17,540 nucleotides of DNA from JBEKDJ01 sp050014415 (GCA_050014415.1 JBEKDJ010000074.1:1-17540); one strand, 5' to 3'. Counted from the first letter of the stretch, positions 1-7,742 are shown. The notes: generated from the letters alone by a model not told the origin. Made by a program: numbers and translations.

Positions 1-204
1 CTTGCCACTATCTGCACCTCCCAAAAAGTTTCGATTTGAATGATATATCAAAACGTTAAGTCAGAGGATAATGACCACCTATCGATTACTAATTGCAATC
101 GAGCATGCTTTGCCAAATTGGCCCCTCGTGGATTTCAGGGAGGAAGTACGAGAAGATCTTGTTACAAAAGTATAAATATTGGGGAGCGAGTGTTTACGTG
201 GGTA

Positions 205-1623
205 TCATCTATAACGTCTCTCGTGAGGTAATTGATTCCATAAATGGTCTGGCACTTCGGTCAGCATCTCCTGAGGATAATTGGGGTTGCTTGCATATTT
301 CTCCAAGTTTGAATCCACCACATAGATCCTGTTCTCCAAAGGAGAATATCGCGCCTCTTCACCAGAAAGGTAGTAATTATACTTATCCAATGCCCGATCC
401 CAATTTGCCGTGTGAGACCGCAGTCCCTGGATGACCACGTCCGAAGTCTCTGCCATGGTTTTCGAAGCCTGACCAAGACGCCTGAGATTTTCATTCAGTC
501 GCCCCATTATCTCCTGCTGGTTCGGACTCATTGAAGCTGCGATGGCATAAAGAACCCTGCTATTTCTCTCAAATAACTCCGGAACGGCATAGAATCCTAT
601 CGTATTGACGAAACCTCCGACTCGCAGAGTGGCTGCATTCACCATCATCCAAAATGCGATTTTCTGCCGCCCATTTTGGATGGTCTCTCCGATGAAATTC
701 TCAGCCTTTGACGAATAGCCTTGTGACCGACAGAATCGCATCATTTCTTTATTCGGCTCTCTTTTGTGGATCACCGTACCTGTACACCGATAAAAAGGAA
801 GAAGTTTATTCGTAAGATACCCGTAAGGGTCGAATATGCCAGGTTGAGCGTCATTGGTTGCCGTAATCCCCATTTTTTCATCGGGCGGCGTTGCAATCAA
901 AGAATAGTTTCCTCCTCCCACGGTCCAATTTGGTGGAACTGCCAAATACATGGTGCGATCGGAGCTAAGTTTGAGTACCAATTTTCCTATATCGATCGTT
1001 GGCGTCATCTCTTTTCCGACTGAAGAAGATGCACTGGTGTGAAATTGCCTACTTTTTGTTGCATTGTAAAAATTGAAAGGCGTAAGCTTTAGACTTCTTA
1101 AAACGGTCCGCAAGATAGTATGCTTGGTATCAAATTGATCTTTGGGGGCTTCATATCCACAGAAGATTCCTCTTCCCTCATCGATGCTGACCAAGTAAAA
1201 GCCTTTCATCCTCTCTTTAGTGTCCTTACGCGTGTAACTTGCCGTGACCTCGGCAACTGTATTATTTTTATTGGACCGCTTTTCCCCGATCCGAAGGTCC
1301 GGATTTTGCGTGCGTGCGTGTTCATATATAGAATAAATAAAAGACAGTGCCTGCATTTTGGGATGTGCTCTTAGAATAGGGATTAAAAATACGGTGACTC
1401 TACTATTGTAGGATGGCTTAATAAAAATGGTCCCATTCAAGACGAACACTTCCCAGGATTTTGGTTTGTTGAGTGAGATTCCCAGCTGCTGATTTGCATA
1501 TACCTCGAAACCTTGAGGTCCCACCGCAGCCGCCGTTTGAGTTGTTTTAAGTGGAACAAATAAAAATATGATCATATAGATCCATGTTGTGATTATTAAA
1601 GAGGGTTTTGTTCTCCCTTTCAT
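205..1623 (-). CDS. Secreted two-domain protein of unknown function
   Basis: I do not recognise a named family. With the ATG at 1623 the product has 472 residues. It opens with a basic, then hydrophobic stretch (about residues 1-30, MKGRTK then IITTWIYMIIFLFVPL) ending in TAAA, which is a typical Sec signal peptide, so the mature protein should be periplasmic or surface exposed. The frame also opens at a GTG 17 codons upstream (1674), but that codon has no Shine-Dalgarno sequence, whereas AGGGAGA lies 7 nt before the ATG. The mature part seems to hold two similar alpha/beta modules (about residues 38-185 and 205-370). Each has an early Pro-x-x-Trp (KPKSWEV, PPNWTV) and ends in a helix followed by SLKLTP or SMSPN. 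After that comes a charged helical tail. Cysteines are few. It is followed at 204 by non-coding sequence. The coding call is firm; the function is unknown. Confidence 0.8.
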   Translation of the reverse strand: MKGRTKPSLIITTWIYMIIFLFVPLKTTQTAAAVGPQGFEVYANQQLGISLNKPKSWEVFVLNGTIFIKPSYNSRVTVFLIPILRAHPKMQALSFIYSIYEHARTQNPDLRIGEKRSNKNNTVAEVTASYTRKDTKERMKGFYLVSIDEGRGIFCGYEAPKDQFDTKHTILRTVLRSLKLTPFNFYNATKSRQFHTSASSSVGKEMTPTIDIGKLVLKLSSDRTMYLAVPPNWTVGGGNYSLIATPPDEKMGITATNDAQPGIFDPYGYLTNKLLPFYRCTGTVIHKREPNKEMMRFCRSQGYSSKAENFIGETIQNGRQKIAFWMMVNAATLRVGGFVNTIGFYAVPELFERNSRVLYAIAASMSPNQQEIMGRLNENLRRLGQASKTMAETSDVVIQGLRSHTANWDRALDKYNYYLSGEEARYSPLENRIYVVDSNLEKYASNPNYPQEMLTEVPDHLWNQLPHERRYR

Positions 1624-1630
1624 CGACACT

Positions 1631-1637
1631 TCTCCCT
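1631..1637 (-). promoter_or_regulatory. Ribosome binding site fixing the start of the secreted protein
   Basis: On the minus strand AGGGAGA stands 7 nt before the ATG at 1623. The alternative GTG at 1674 has only A/T-rich sequence in front of it. This favours the ATG and puts the signal peptide directly at the N-terminus. Confidence 0.6.
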
Positions 1638-1738
1638 CATATGCGATCCGTTTACATTCTAAATCTAATTTCACTATTTTTAATAACAGGTAAATTTTAA
1701 TTTGGTTGGGGTGTGCTTCACTGCATATAAAAAGGAGC

Positions 1739-2158
1739 TTAAAAGGGGAATCCCTCTTTTTTCAGAGTCTTCCGAACCACTTGCCTGACTTTGGTAGCAA
1801 TATCAATAGCTCGAAGGGCTTCCTTTCTGGTAACTTTTTCATCTTCACCAGGATAACGGGTGGTGATTGCAAAAGGGGTGAGTTCCTCAGCCTCATAGAC
1901 TTTTTCCGCCCATTTGGACTTTTCGTCACATAATTCCAAAAGCCTGGATATATTGTGGGTATAAGGAAAGTCAATGCGATGGAATACCAGATAGGCTTTC
2001 AAATATTTTTCAGTACATTGCTGTGCATGATAGGCAATAAGGCGATAGGGACAACCACTTGATAGGGTCAAACCATGACGGGCCAATCGCAGATCTTCAT
2101 CTCCATAGCCTATCCACTGTTTTACTTTGTGGAAGATATCGGTATTAGGGGGATTCAT
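1739..2158 (-). CDS. HEPN domain protein, putative toxin of a HEPN/MNT pair
   Basis: This 139-residue protein matches the small HEPN domain family (Pfam PF05168 type). It has an N-terminal helix with WIGYGDEDLRLAR, the signature YHAQQCTEKYLKAYL (about residues 43-57), then FPYTHNISRLLELC, and the later LTPFAITTRYPGED segment followed by a final helix. Members of this family pair with minimal nucleotidyltransferases. In studied HEPN/MNT modules the HEPN partner is an RNase toxin, and the MNT partner silences it by attaching AMP to a tyrosine. An R-x4-H arrangement is present (R39, H44), but it sits in the helix of the YHAQQ signature rather than near the C-terminus, so RNase activity cannot be assumed. 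The gene overlaps the upstream MNT gene by 14 bp and has only a weak ribosome site, which suggests translational coupling. Confidence 0.88.
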   Translation of the reverse strand: MNPPNTDIFHKVKQWIGYGDEDLRLARHGLTLSSGCPYRLIAYHAQQCTEKYLKAYLVFHRIDFPYTHNISRLLELCDEKSKWAEKVYEAEELTPFAITTRYPGEDEKVTRKEALRAIDIATKVRQVVRKTLKKEGFPF

Positions 2159-2462
2159 AAATTACTTTGCCTTCTTGCCAAGCCGGACGGGCAACCGTAC
2201 CAGGGATATGGCGATCTCGCTCAAATTCCTCTGGAGTAAGAACGATAATATCTCTGGCAAACCCAAGACCCCGCAGGGCTCGGTCCATGGCTACCATTAA
2301 AGCCCGTCGGTTTCCCCTAACCGGACAAATAATTAAAAGATCGACATCGCTATGTTTGTCTGCAATACCCCTTGCCTGGGAGCCGAAGAGAATAATTTTC
2401 TTTGGGTTAAAGCTGTCGGCCAGTCGCTGTGCCGCTTTTTTTAGAGTTTCCTCAGTGATCAA
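2145..2462 (-). CDS. Minimal nucleotidyltransferase (MNT), putative antitoxin
   Basis: This 105-residue protein belongs to the minimal nucleotidyltransferase group of the DNA polymerase beta superfamily. The catalytic motif G-S-x10-D-x-D is complete (G27, S28, D39, D41, within LFGSQARG and SDVDLLIIC). A third acidic residue typical of the fold is visible at D71 in RDIIVLTPEEF. In characterised pairs such a protein transfers AMP from ATP to its HEPN partner and neutralises it. The start is TTG at 2462, chosen because AGGAGG lies 8 nt upstream and because MITEETLKKAAQRLADSF gives a normal N-terminal helix. The HEPN gene follows with a 14-bp overlap, the usual MNT-first order for this subtype. 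The family call is firm; the biological role as an antitoxin is inferred from the pairing. Confidence 0.9.
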   Translation of the reverse strand: MITEETLKKAAQRLADSFNPKKIILFGSQARGIADKHSDVDLLIICPVRGNRRALMVAMDRALRGLGFARDIIVLTPEEFERDRHIPGTVARPAWQEGKVIYESP

Positions 2463-2470
2463 TGAAGTCG

Positions 2471-2476
2471 CCTCCT
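2471..2476 (-). promoter_or_regulatory. Strong ribosome binding site for a TTG start
   Basis: The minus strand reads AGGAGG, 8 nt before the TTG at 2462. No in-frame ATG offers a better start, so this site decides the unusual start codon of the nucleotidyltransferase gene. Confidence 0.65.
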
Positions 2477-2494
2477 CTGTTAATGCCTTTTAAT

Positions 2495-2523
2495 ATTTTA
2501 AGGAAAAAAGGGGGATAAAGCAA
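2495..2523 (-). promoter_or_regulatory. Possible sigma70-type promoter of the HEPN/MNT pair
   Basis: On the minus strand TTGCTT (2518-2523) is separated by 17 nt from TAAAAT (2495-2500). The -10 matches consensus at five of six positions and the -35 only in its TTG. It would give a short leader of about 25 nt before the TTG start at 2462. The surrounding A/T richness makes chance matches likely, so this is only a candidate. Confidence 0.35.
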
Positions 2524-2584
2524 AAAAATTTACACCTCGTGAGGATAATGAAGATAATGTTGACGAGCCTATGGAAAAAAATAT

Positions 2585-3796
2585 TCATGCACCATATTTC
2601 CCGAAAATCAAAGAAGTGCAGTTGCCGCCAAATGCAAAGGAGTTGGAGAGAACCACCTTCACCTCTGCTCCTCGAAATTTTCCTGGAACATAATCCAGAT
2701 CACAATCATTATCGCCTTCCTGGTGATTGATGGTAGGAGGAATGAATTGGTGAATGATGGAGAGAACGGATGCCACCGCCTCGATGGCACCCGCAGAGCC
2801 CAGGCAATGGCCCACCATCGACTTGATGGAACTTACAGGAATCGAGTGGGCTTTCTGCCCAAAGGCCTTCTTGATTGAAAGTGTTTCGACCTTGTCATTA
2901 AGGGGCGTGCCGGTGCCATGGGCATTAATACAATCGACCTCAAGAGGGGTCATGCCACTTTCTTCAACCGCCTCTTTCATAATTCGAGCCTCCGAAATCC
3001 CGGTCGGTTCAGGTGAAGTAATATGATAGGCCTCTCCTCCGATTCCGTATCCTAGAAACTCAGCCAAGATTTCAGCCTCTCTTTTCGTCGCTTCTTCAAG
3101 ATCTTCCAGGATCAAGACGGCTGCACCTTCGCCCAAGGACATCCCAGCCCTTCTTCTATCGAAAGGCTTACAAGGAGAAGGATCCATTACCTTAAGGGAA
3201 TTGAATCCTCCAAAAGTGAGTTCGCTCAATGCGTCACTCCCTCCGCAAAGAACGGCTTTGGACCGGCCTCTCCTGATGAGATCGGCTCCATAGCCGATCG
3301 AAGTGGCTGACGAGCTGCACGCCGTCGTAACCGTGACCTTCGGGCCTGAAAACCCAAATCGTTCCGTAACCCGACTGGCCGTGAAACTCGGAATGAATGG
3401 GAGAATCAGGGAAGGTCTTGACTTTCCTTTGAGAAGGATTTCTCGATGATAGATCTCCGCTTCCAGCATCCCACCGGCCCCTGCTCCCAGACAAACCCCC
3501 ACCTCCTCTGAAGGATAGGAACAGATCTGAGAGGCCTTGACCGCTTCTTCTGCAGCGATCAAAGCAAATTGGTCCGTCCGAGAAAACCTCTCCAAATCTT
3601 TCTTCTTGAAGAATTCCTCTGGTCGATAGTCCCGTATCTCCGCTCCAATTTTGCAGGGATATTTTGAAGTATCATAAAGGGTGATTGGTCCGATTCCTGT
3701 CCGACCATCCTTCAGGGATTGAAAAAATTCCTCTGCATTTTTCCCGATGGAACAGATGACCCCCATTCCTGTGATAACGATCCTTTTGGATTTCAT
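2585..3796 (-). CDS. Beta-ketoacyl-ACP synthase (FabF/KAS II-like)
   Basis: This 403-residue condensing enzyme has the normal length for KAS I/II. It would perform decarboxylative Claisen condensation of malonyl-ACP with an acyl thioester. The thiolase-fold landmarks are in order: N-terminal RIVITGMGVICSIG, active-site Cys160 in TTACSSSA, His293 in NAHGTGTPLND, Lys325 and His330 in SSIKSMVGHCLGSAGA, and the C-terminal NSFAFGGNC loop. Because the cysteine is present it is a true ketosynthase rather than a chain-length factor. No acyl carrier protein, malonyl transferase or dehydratase gene adjoins it, so it stands outside a standard fab operon. It may serve a secondary lipid or polyketide-like pathway rather than housekeeping synthesis. 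It is transcribed away from the MATE gene across a 203-bp spacer. Its ATG has only a weak AGAGA ribosome site. Confidence 0.92.
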   Translation of the reverse strand: MKSKRIVITGMGVICSIGKNAEEFFQSLKDGRTGIGPITLYDTSKYPCKIGAEIRDYRPEEFFKKKDLERFSRTDQFALIAAEEAVKASQICSYPSEEVGVCLGAGAGGMLEAEIYHREILLKGKSRPSLILPFIPSFTASRVTERFGFSGPKVTVTTACSSSATSIGYGADLIRRGRSKAVLCGGSDALSELTFGGFNSLKVMDPSPCKPFDRRRAGMSLGEGAAVLILEDLEEATKREAEILAEFLGYGIGGEAYHITSPEPTGISEARIMKEAVEESGMTPLEVDCINAHGTGTPLNDKVETLSIKKAFGQKAHSIPVSSIKSMVGHCLGSAGAIEAVASVLSIIHQFIPPTINHQEGDNDCDLDYVPGKFRGAEVKVVLSNSFAFGGNCTSLIFGKYGA

Positions 3797-3917
3797 TTTG
3801 ATTCTCTACACAGTTTTCTCACCAATAGTCATGTATATCACTTTCAAAGACGGACTCGCAAGGTGTCACCAAGCTAGAGTGGGCGTGGGATCGAGTTGTT
3901 TGAGGACTGCCGTCACC

Positions 3918-3942
3918 CTATTCTTAGCCTGTCTGAGAATAG
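3918..3942. promoter_or_regulatory. Inverted repeat in a divergent spacer, possible operator
   Basis: CTATTCTTAG (3918-3927) and CTGAGAATAG (3933-3942) form 10-bp arms around a 5-nt centre with a single mismatch, which would be a G:U pair in RNA. It lies in the only divergent intergenic region of the window, 58 bp before the MATE start and 122 bp before the ketosynthase start. Size and place suit a dimeric regulator binding site, but no regulator gene is in the window. It could also be an RNA hairpin. Confidence 0.35.
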
Positions 3943-3999
3943 TATGCTGGAAATCAGTATGATAATGTATTAAATTTAGAAATTAACTAAGGAGAAGAT

Positions 4000-5421
4000 G
4001 TGGACAGCAAATTTGGAACAGATCTAACCGTAGGAAGTATTCCCCGTCACCTTCTACGTTTCTCGATTCCTATGCTCTTAGGAAACTTGATTCAAATTGG
4101 TTATAGCATCATCAATACCATATGGGTGGGACATTTAGTCGGAGAAGATGCTGTGGGTGCGGCAGGTGTCAGCTTCCCCATCTTTTTTATCCTTATAGGA
4201 TTAGCCATGGGAATCACCATGGCAACCATGATACTCATTTCACAGTATTACGGAGCAAGAGATTATGGGATGGTGGAAAAGGTAGTAAACAATTCATTTT
4301 CGTTATCGTTGATCATCGGAGCGGTTCTGACCATTGCGGGCGTCCTTTCATGTGATATTCTCTTGGGACTGATGAAAACGCCCCTCGAGAACTTCCCCAT
4401 GGCGTCAAGCTATCTCAAAATAATGCTGACAGGTTTTATCCTGATGTATATGGGACTTCTCATAACGTCGATCCTCAGAGGAATAGGTGATACCGTCACT
4501 CCCCTGACATTTATGTCGATAGGGGTAGGGCTGAATGCAATTCTTGACCCATTTCTGATCGGGGGTTTTGGTCCCTTTCCCCGTCTCGGTCTGAATGGAG
4601 CTGCGTATGCGACATTGATCTCACAGAGTACAGCATTAGTTTTGGGTTTTGTTTATCTGAACCGGAAGAACCATCTGGTGGCATTCAATCTCAAGAAGCT
4701 TAGGCTTGACCGGCACATCACCTTTTTGGTTTTCAAGATTGGTTTTCCATCCATCATCTCGCAATCACTGGTTTCCATTGGCAGCATATTTGTGACGACC
4801 TTCGTGAACTCCTTTGGCAGTGCGGCAACGAATGCCTTCGGTGCTGTTGCAAGGATGGATATGGTTGCTTTTATGCCTGCCATGTCCATGAGCATGGCGG
4901 TTTCTGCGCTGACAGGACAAAACCTTGGAGCCCATAAACCTGAAAGAGTTAGAGACATATTCAAATGGGGCGTCATCACGACCTCATCGATTACCATTCT
5001 CATATCACTGATTGCCGTTTTTTTGTCGAAAATCATACTGATCATGTTCGGCCTCGGAAATGATGCGGCAGTGATGCAAATAGGGACGACCTATCTGCGG
5101 ATTGTGGGTTCTTGCTACATATTCTTTGCTGTCATGTTTATATCAAACGGCGTGATCAATGGTGCAGGCCATACCATGATCACGATGGTTTTTTCGCTGC
5201 TGTCATTGTGGTTAATCAGGGTGCCATTCTCTTGGCTGTTGTCGAAAACCAGCCTTGGAATCACAGGAATATGGGTGTCCATCGCATTAAGCTTCGCGGT
5301 CGTGATGATCGTCAGCCTCGGATATTACTCCTCGGGAAGGTGGAAAAAGTCATTGGTCATAAAAACTCCCGCCGCAGAACCTTACGGAGAACAAATTTCC
5401 TCGGTTTATGAGATATCCTAA
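4000..5421 (+). CDS. MATE family efflux transporter
   Basis: This 473-residue inner-membrane protein is very hydrophobic, with about twelve predicted transmembrane helices, and has the normal length for the MATE family of Na+- or H+-driven drug and metabolite exporters. Family features are visible. Near the N-terminus are LLRFSIPMLLGNLIQIGYSI and NTIWVGHLVG. In the first half are LRGIGDT, then NAILDPFLI. After it comes the pseudo-symmetric second half, with ISQSLVSIGSIF, GAVARMD, ALTGQNLGAHKPER and later NGVINGAGHT. The start is GTG at 4000 with AAGGAG just upstream; the ATG at 3998 is out of frame. The dehydrogenase gene follows 69 bp downstream on the same strand, so the two may be co-transcribed. 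The substrate cannot be read from sequence. Export of a product of the neighbouring genes is possible but unproven. Confidence 0.93.
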   Translation: MDSKFGTDLTVGSIPRHLLRFSIPMLLGNLIQIGYSIINTIWVGHLVGEDAVGAAGVSFPIFFILIGLAMGITMATMILISQYYGARDYGMVEKVVNNSFSLSLIIGAVLTIAGVLSCDILLGLMKTPLENFPMASSYLKIMLTGFILMYMGLLITSILRGIGDTVTPLTFMSIGVGLNAILDPFLIGGFGPFPRLGLNGAAYATLISQSTALVLGFVYLNRKNHLVAFNLKKLRLDRHITFLVFKIGFPSIISQSLVSIGSIFVTTFVNSFGSAATNAFGAVARMDMVAFMPAMSMSMAVSALTGQNLGAHKPERVRDIFKWGVITTSSITILISLIAVFLSKIILIMFGLGNDAAVMQIGTTYLRIVGSCYIFFAVMFISNGVINGAGHTMITMVFSLLSLWLIRVPFSWLLSKTSLGITGIWVSIALSFAVVMIVSLGYYSSGRWKKSLVIKTPAAEPYGEQISSVYEIS

Positions 5422-5490
5422 ACCGACGTTCTAGACACCCACATGGAGCGACGCCGATGACGCTAGGAAAATTGGGAGGAGGAACTTACC

Positions 5491-6372
5491 GTGAAATCGA
5501 ATAAGAATATTCTTCGTATTTTCGACGGGGCGGTTGCGATTGTGACGGGCGGAGCATCTGGAATTGGGCAAGCGCTCGCCGAGGAATTATCTCGACGTGG
5601 CAGTGAGGTTATCTTGGCTGACCTCCAGTATGAATTGGCACAAAAAGTGGCATCCCAGATTTCTTCTGCCGGGGGGAAGGCCACTGCAAAACAGGTGGAT
5701 ATAACTGATTTCATGGCTGTTGAAACTTTGGTTCGGGAAACGGTTAGCCGAACTGGACGGTTGGACTACATGTTCAATAATGCGGGAATCGGGATTGGCG
5801 GGGAAGTCTGGCAGCATCATATTGAAGACTGGAACCGGATTATTGACGTGAATCTCCGGGGAGTGACCAACGGTGTTCAAGCTGCCTATTCGGTGATGTT
5901 CAAACAGGGCTTCGGACACATTGTGAATACTTCCTCGATGGCAGGGCTTGCACCGTTTCCATTTGAGGCAGGATATGTGGCGACAAAATATGCTGTCGTA
6001 GGGCTCTCATCAGCCATACGGGTAGAATCAATCTCAAGAGGGATACGAGTGAGCGTCGTCTGCCCCGGAGTGATTCGAACACCCATCCTGAGAGGGGGGA
6101 AATATGGGAAAATGCTGGCAGATATTCCTTTTGACAAGATGGAACCATTGTTTGAACGATACAGACCCATGTCTCCAGCTATCTTTGCTCGCAAAGTACT
6201 GAATGCAGTCGCTAAAAATAAAGCCATTATCGTTGTGCCCGCCTGGTGGAAAGTGTTCTGGTGGTTGAATCGTCTGTCTCCCTCTCTGTGGATATTTCTA
6301 TCGCATAGGTCGTTTCAGAAGAGCCAGGAGGAGTTCAAGAAGCTATTCAACCCGGATGTTGCAAAAAAGTGA
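5491..6372 (+). CDS. Short-chain dehydrogenase/reductase with hydrophobic C-terminal tail
   Basis: This 293-residue protein is a classical NAD(P)-dependent SDR. The cofactor loop TGGASGIG is at residues 19-26, NNAG at 96-99, and the catalytic set is N121, S149, Y162 and K166 (YVATK). The acidic D44 after the second strand (ILADLQ) points to NAD rather than NADP, though this is only a rule of thumb. After the Rossmann core the last 60 or so residues hold an aromatic stretch (VVPAWWKVFWWLNRLSP) and a basic end. This tail may bind membrane or a lipid substrate and is seen in SDRs acting on hydrophobic alcohols or ketones. The start is GTG with GGGAGGAGG about 8 nt upstream. The gene lies downstream of the MATE gene and converges with the FabG-like gene. 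Confidence 0.93.
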   Translation: MKSNKNILRIFDGAVAIVTGGASGIGQALAEELSRRGSEVILADLQYELAQKVASQISSAGGKATAKQVDITDFMAVETLVRETVSRTGRLDYMFNNAGIGIGGEVWQHHIEDWNRIIDVNLRGVTNGVQAAYSVMFKQGFGHIVNTSSMAGLAPFPFEAGYVATKYAVVGLSSAIRVESISRGIRVSVVCPGVIRTPILRGGKYGKMLADIPFDKMEPLFERYRPMSPAIFARKVLNAVAKNKAIIVVPAWWKVFWWLNRLSPSLWIFLSHRSFQKSQEEFKKLFNPDVAKK

Positions 6373-6519
6373 GTTGCATGAACCTGGACAGGCCGGTCGG
6401 AAAGGCTTCGAGGCGACCCTTTTACCGAACCAGTTCCTCCAAATCGTTTGATTATCAGGAGTCACTTAAAGTAAATTCCTCCCGTTTCCCTCCAATCTCC
6501 TGAGAACCGCCATTCGAAG

Positions 6520-6536
6520 TCCCGCCGGGGGCGGGA
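6520..6536. terminator. GC-rich hairpin between convergent genes, possible terminator
   Basis: TCCCGC (6520-6525) and GCGGGA (6531-6536) enclose a 5-nt loop. The hairpin sits between the ends of the plus-strand dehydrogenase (6372) and the minus-strand FabG-like gene (6611). On the plus strand only a short ATTTA follows, and no T run exists on the minus strand, so an intrinsic terminator is possible but weak. Confidence 0.35.
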
Positions 6537-6610
6537 TTTATCCGGGTTCATTTCTGCAACGGGTGGGTAGAGTAAGTGAATCTTCGGAGATGGGGAAGGA
6601 TAGAATGGGA

Positions 6611-7351
6611 TTAGAGGATTCCGCCATCCACAACGATGGTTTGTCCAGTAATGTAGTCTGAATCATCCGATGCAAGAAAGAGAACAACCTTAGCCACTTC
6701 CTCTGGTTTCCCCATCCTGCTCAGGCTAGAAGACTTAATGATTGACTCCACCTTCTCCTTGGCCATCTTAGACACCATTTCCGACTCGACCAAGCCAGGA
6801 GCTACGGCATTGACATGAATGTTGAAGGGACCCAATTCACGGGCGAGCGACTTGGTAAAGCTGATCACTCCTCCTTTGGTCGCCGCATAATTGGTCTGGC
6901 CAGCAGTGCCCAGAATTCCACTGACGGAGGAGATATTGATGATCTTCCCTTTTCTCTCAGGAATCATCTTCCGAATGACTGTTTTGCAGCAGTAGAAGAG
7001 GCTCGTCAGATTTACCTTGATAAGAGAATCCCAATCCTCATCACTCATCAACATAAGGAAGTTGTCCCGAATGAGACCTGCATTATTGACCAAGATATCA
7101 ATCCTTCCATACTTTCCGAAGATCTCATCGACCATTTCTTTCACCTGATCAAATCGAGTCACATCAGCCTTAAAGAGACTAAGGTTCAAGCCTTCCGATT
7201 TCGTATCTTCCACTAGTCTTTCAGCTGCATCGACATCCTTTGAGAAATTGGCAAAGACCCTCGCGCCCTCTTCCGCCAAGAGGTGGCTAATGGCTCTTCC
7301 AATCCCTTTGGTTCCACCTGTGACAATTGCCACTTGATCCTTCAGCCTCAT
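6611..7351 (-). CDS. 3-oxoacyl-ACP reductase-like SDR (FabG family)
   Basis: This 246-residue protein has the exact size and pattern of FabG, which reduces 3-oxoacyl thioesters with NADPH. The cofactor motif TGGTKGIG is at residues 11-18, NNAG at 89-92, N114, S142, Y155 and K159 complete the catalytic set, and the C-terminal signature SLSRMGKPEEVA leads to ITGQTIVVDGG. The ATG has AGGAGG 4 nt upstream. It lies apart from any acyl carrier protein or standard fab cluster, and a 454-bp repeat-rich gap separates it from the upstream radical SAM gene, so it is probably its own transcription unit. FabG-like proteins are often recruited for other hydroxyacyl or ketoacyl substrates. Together with the ketosynthase at 2585-3796 it could supply two steps of acyl chain extension. 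Confidence 0.92.
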   Translation of the reverse strand: MRLKDQVAIVTGGTKGIGRAISHLLAEEGARVFANFSKDVDAAERLVEDTKSEGLNLSLFKADVTRFDQVKEMVDEIFGKYGRIDILVNNAGLIRDNFLMLMSDEDWDSLIKVNLTSLFYCCKTVIRKMIPERKGKIINISSVSGILGTAGQTNYAATKGGVISFTKSLARELGPFNIHVNAVAPGLVESEMVSKMAKEKVESIIKSSSLSRMGKPEEVAKVVLFLASDDSDYITGQTIVVDGGIL

Positions 7352-7477
7352 GATTCCTCCTGAATCAAAATTCGCCTTACGTATTCAAATCGAAAAGCAG
7401 CGTCCGTAGTCCCTAAGATTAAACGTGCCTAAAGTGACCAAAATTGAGTGATTAAGATTAGGGCTTTAACTAAACTA

Positions 7478-7531
7478 CCCTCGCCTTCAAGGCGAGGGGT
7501 TTGAAATAACAGGTCGACTTTAAGTCGACCT
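7478..7531. repeat. Two consecutive 21-bp palindromes with single-base centres
   Basis: Arms CCCTCGCCTT (7478-7487) and AAGGCGAGGG (7489-7498) pair perfectly around one base. Twelve bases further on, AGGTCGACTT (7511-7520) and AAGTCGACCT (7522-7531) do the same. Such tight palindromes would extrude as cruciforms or form RNA stems with very small loops. The first motif recurs in shorter form near 7729-7742. Confidence 0.7.
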
Positions 7532-7554
7532 TACCCATTGTTGTTCTTTTGTCC

Positions 7555-7625
7555 GTCATTCCTGCGCAAGCAGGAATCCAGTCTTCTTCTTCAGCGTCCT
7601 GGATTCCCGTTTTCATGGGAATGAC
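7555..7625. repeat. GTCATTCC-type palindromic intergenic repeat (REP-like)
   Basis: The element begins GTCATTCC (7555-7562) and ends with its reverse complement GGAATGAC (7618-7625). Inside are hairpin ATTCCTGC-GCAA-GCAGGAAT (7558-7577), then CCAG and CTGG arms, then ATTCCC and GGGAAT. This layout is that of a widespread intergenic palindromic repeat found in many proteobacterial genomes, often mis-translated as VIPAQAGIQ. About 71 bp long. Confidence 0.75.
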
Positions 7626-7654
7626 AATTCTGATGCTATATTGTTCAGATGCTT

Positions 7655-7711
7655 ATGGTCGGCCTCATTCCAATGCCACGAGGGATATGTCACCAAGGGT
7701 TGGCCGACCAT
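7655..7711. repeat. 10-bp inverted repeat with 37-bp loop
   Basis: ATGGTCGGCC (7655-7664) is mirrored perfectly by GGCCGACCAT (7702-7711). It directly follows the GTCATTCC element and may be part of a composite repeat or a miniature mobile element. Nothing in the loop looks coding. Confidence 0.55.
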
Positions 7712-7728
7712 TTCGCAAAATCTCCACT

Positions 7729-7742
7729 TCGCCTGAAGGCGA
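7729..7742. repeat. Short hairpin related to the palindrome at 7478
   Basis: TCGCCT (7729-7734) and AGGCGA (7737-7742) flank GA, followed by GGGGTT as in the copy at 7478-7502. It is immediately followed by a TCCCC/GGGGA hairpin near 7756-7768. This suggests a family of similar stems within the spacer. Confidence 0.5.

Noticed and set aside
93..434. Plus-strand open frame of 113 codons at the left edge
   Set aside because: Mostly antisense to the end of the secreted protein gene, with no ribosome site or family features. Positions 1-204 otherwise show nothing convincing.
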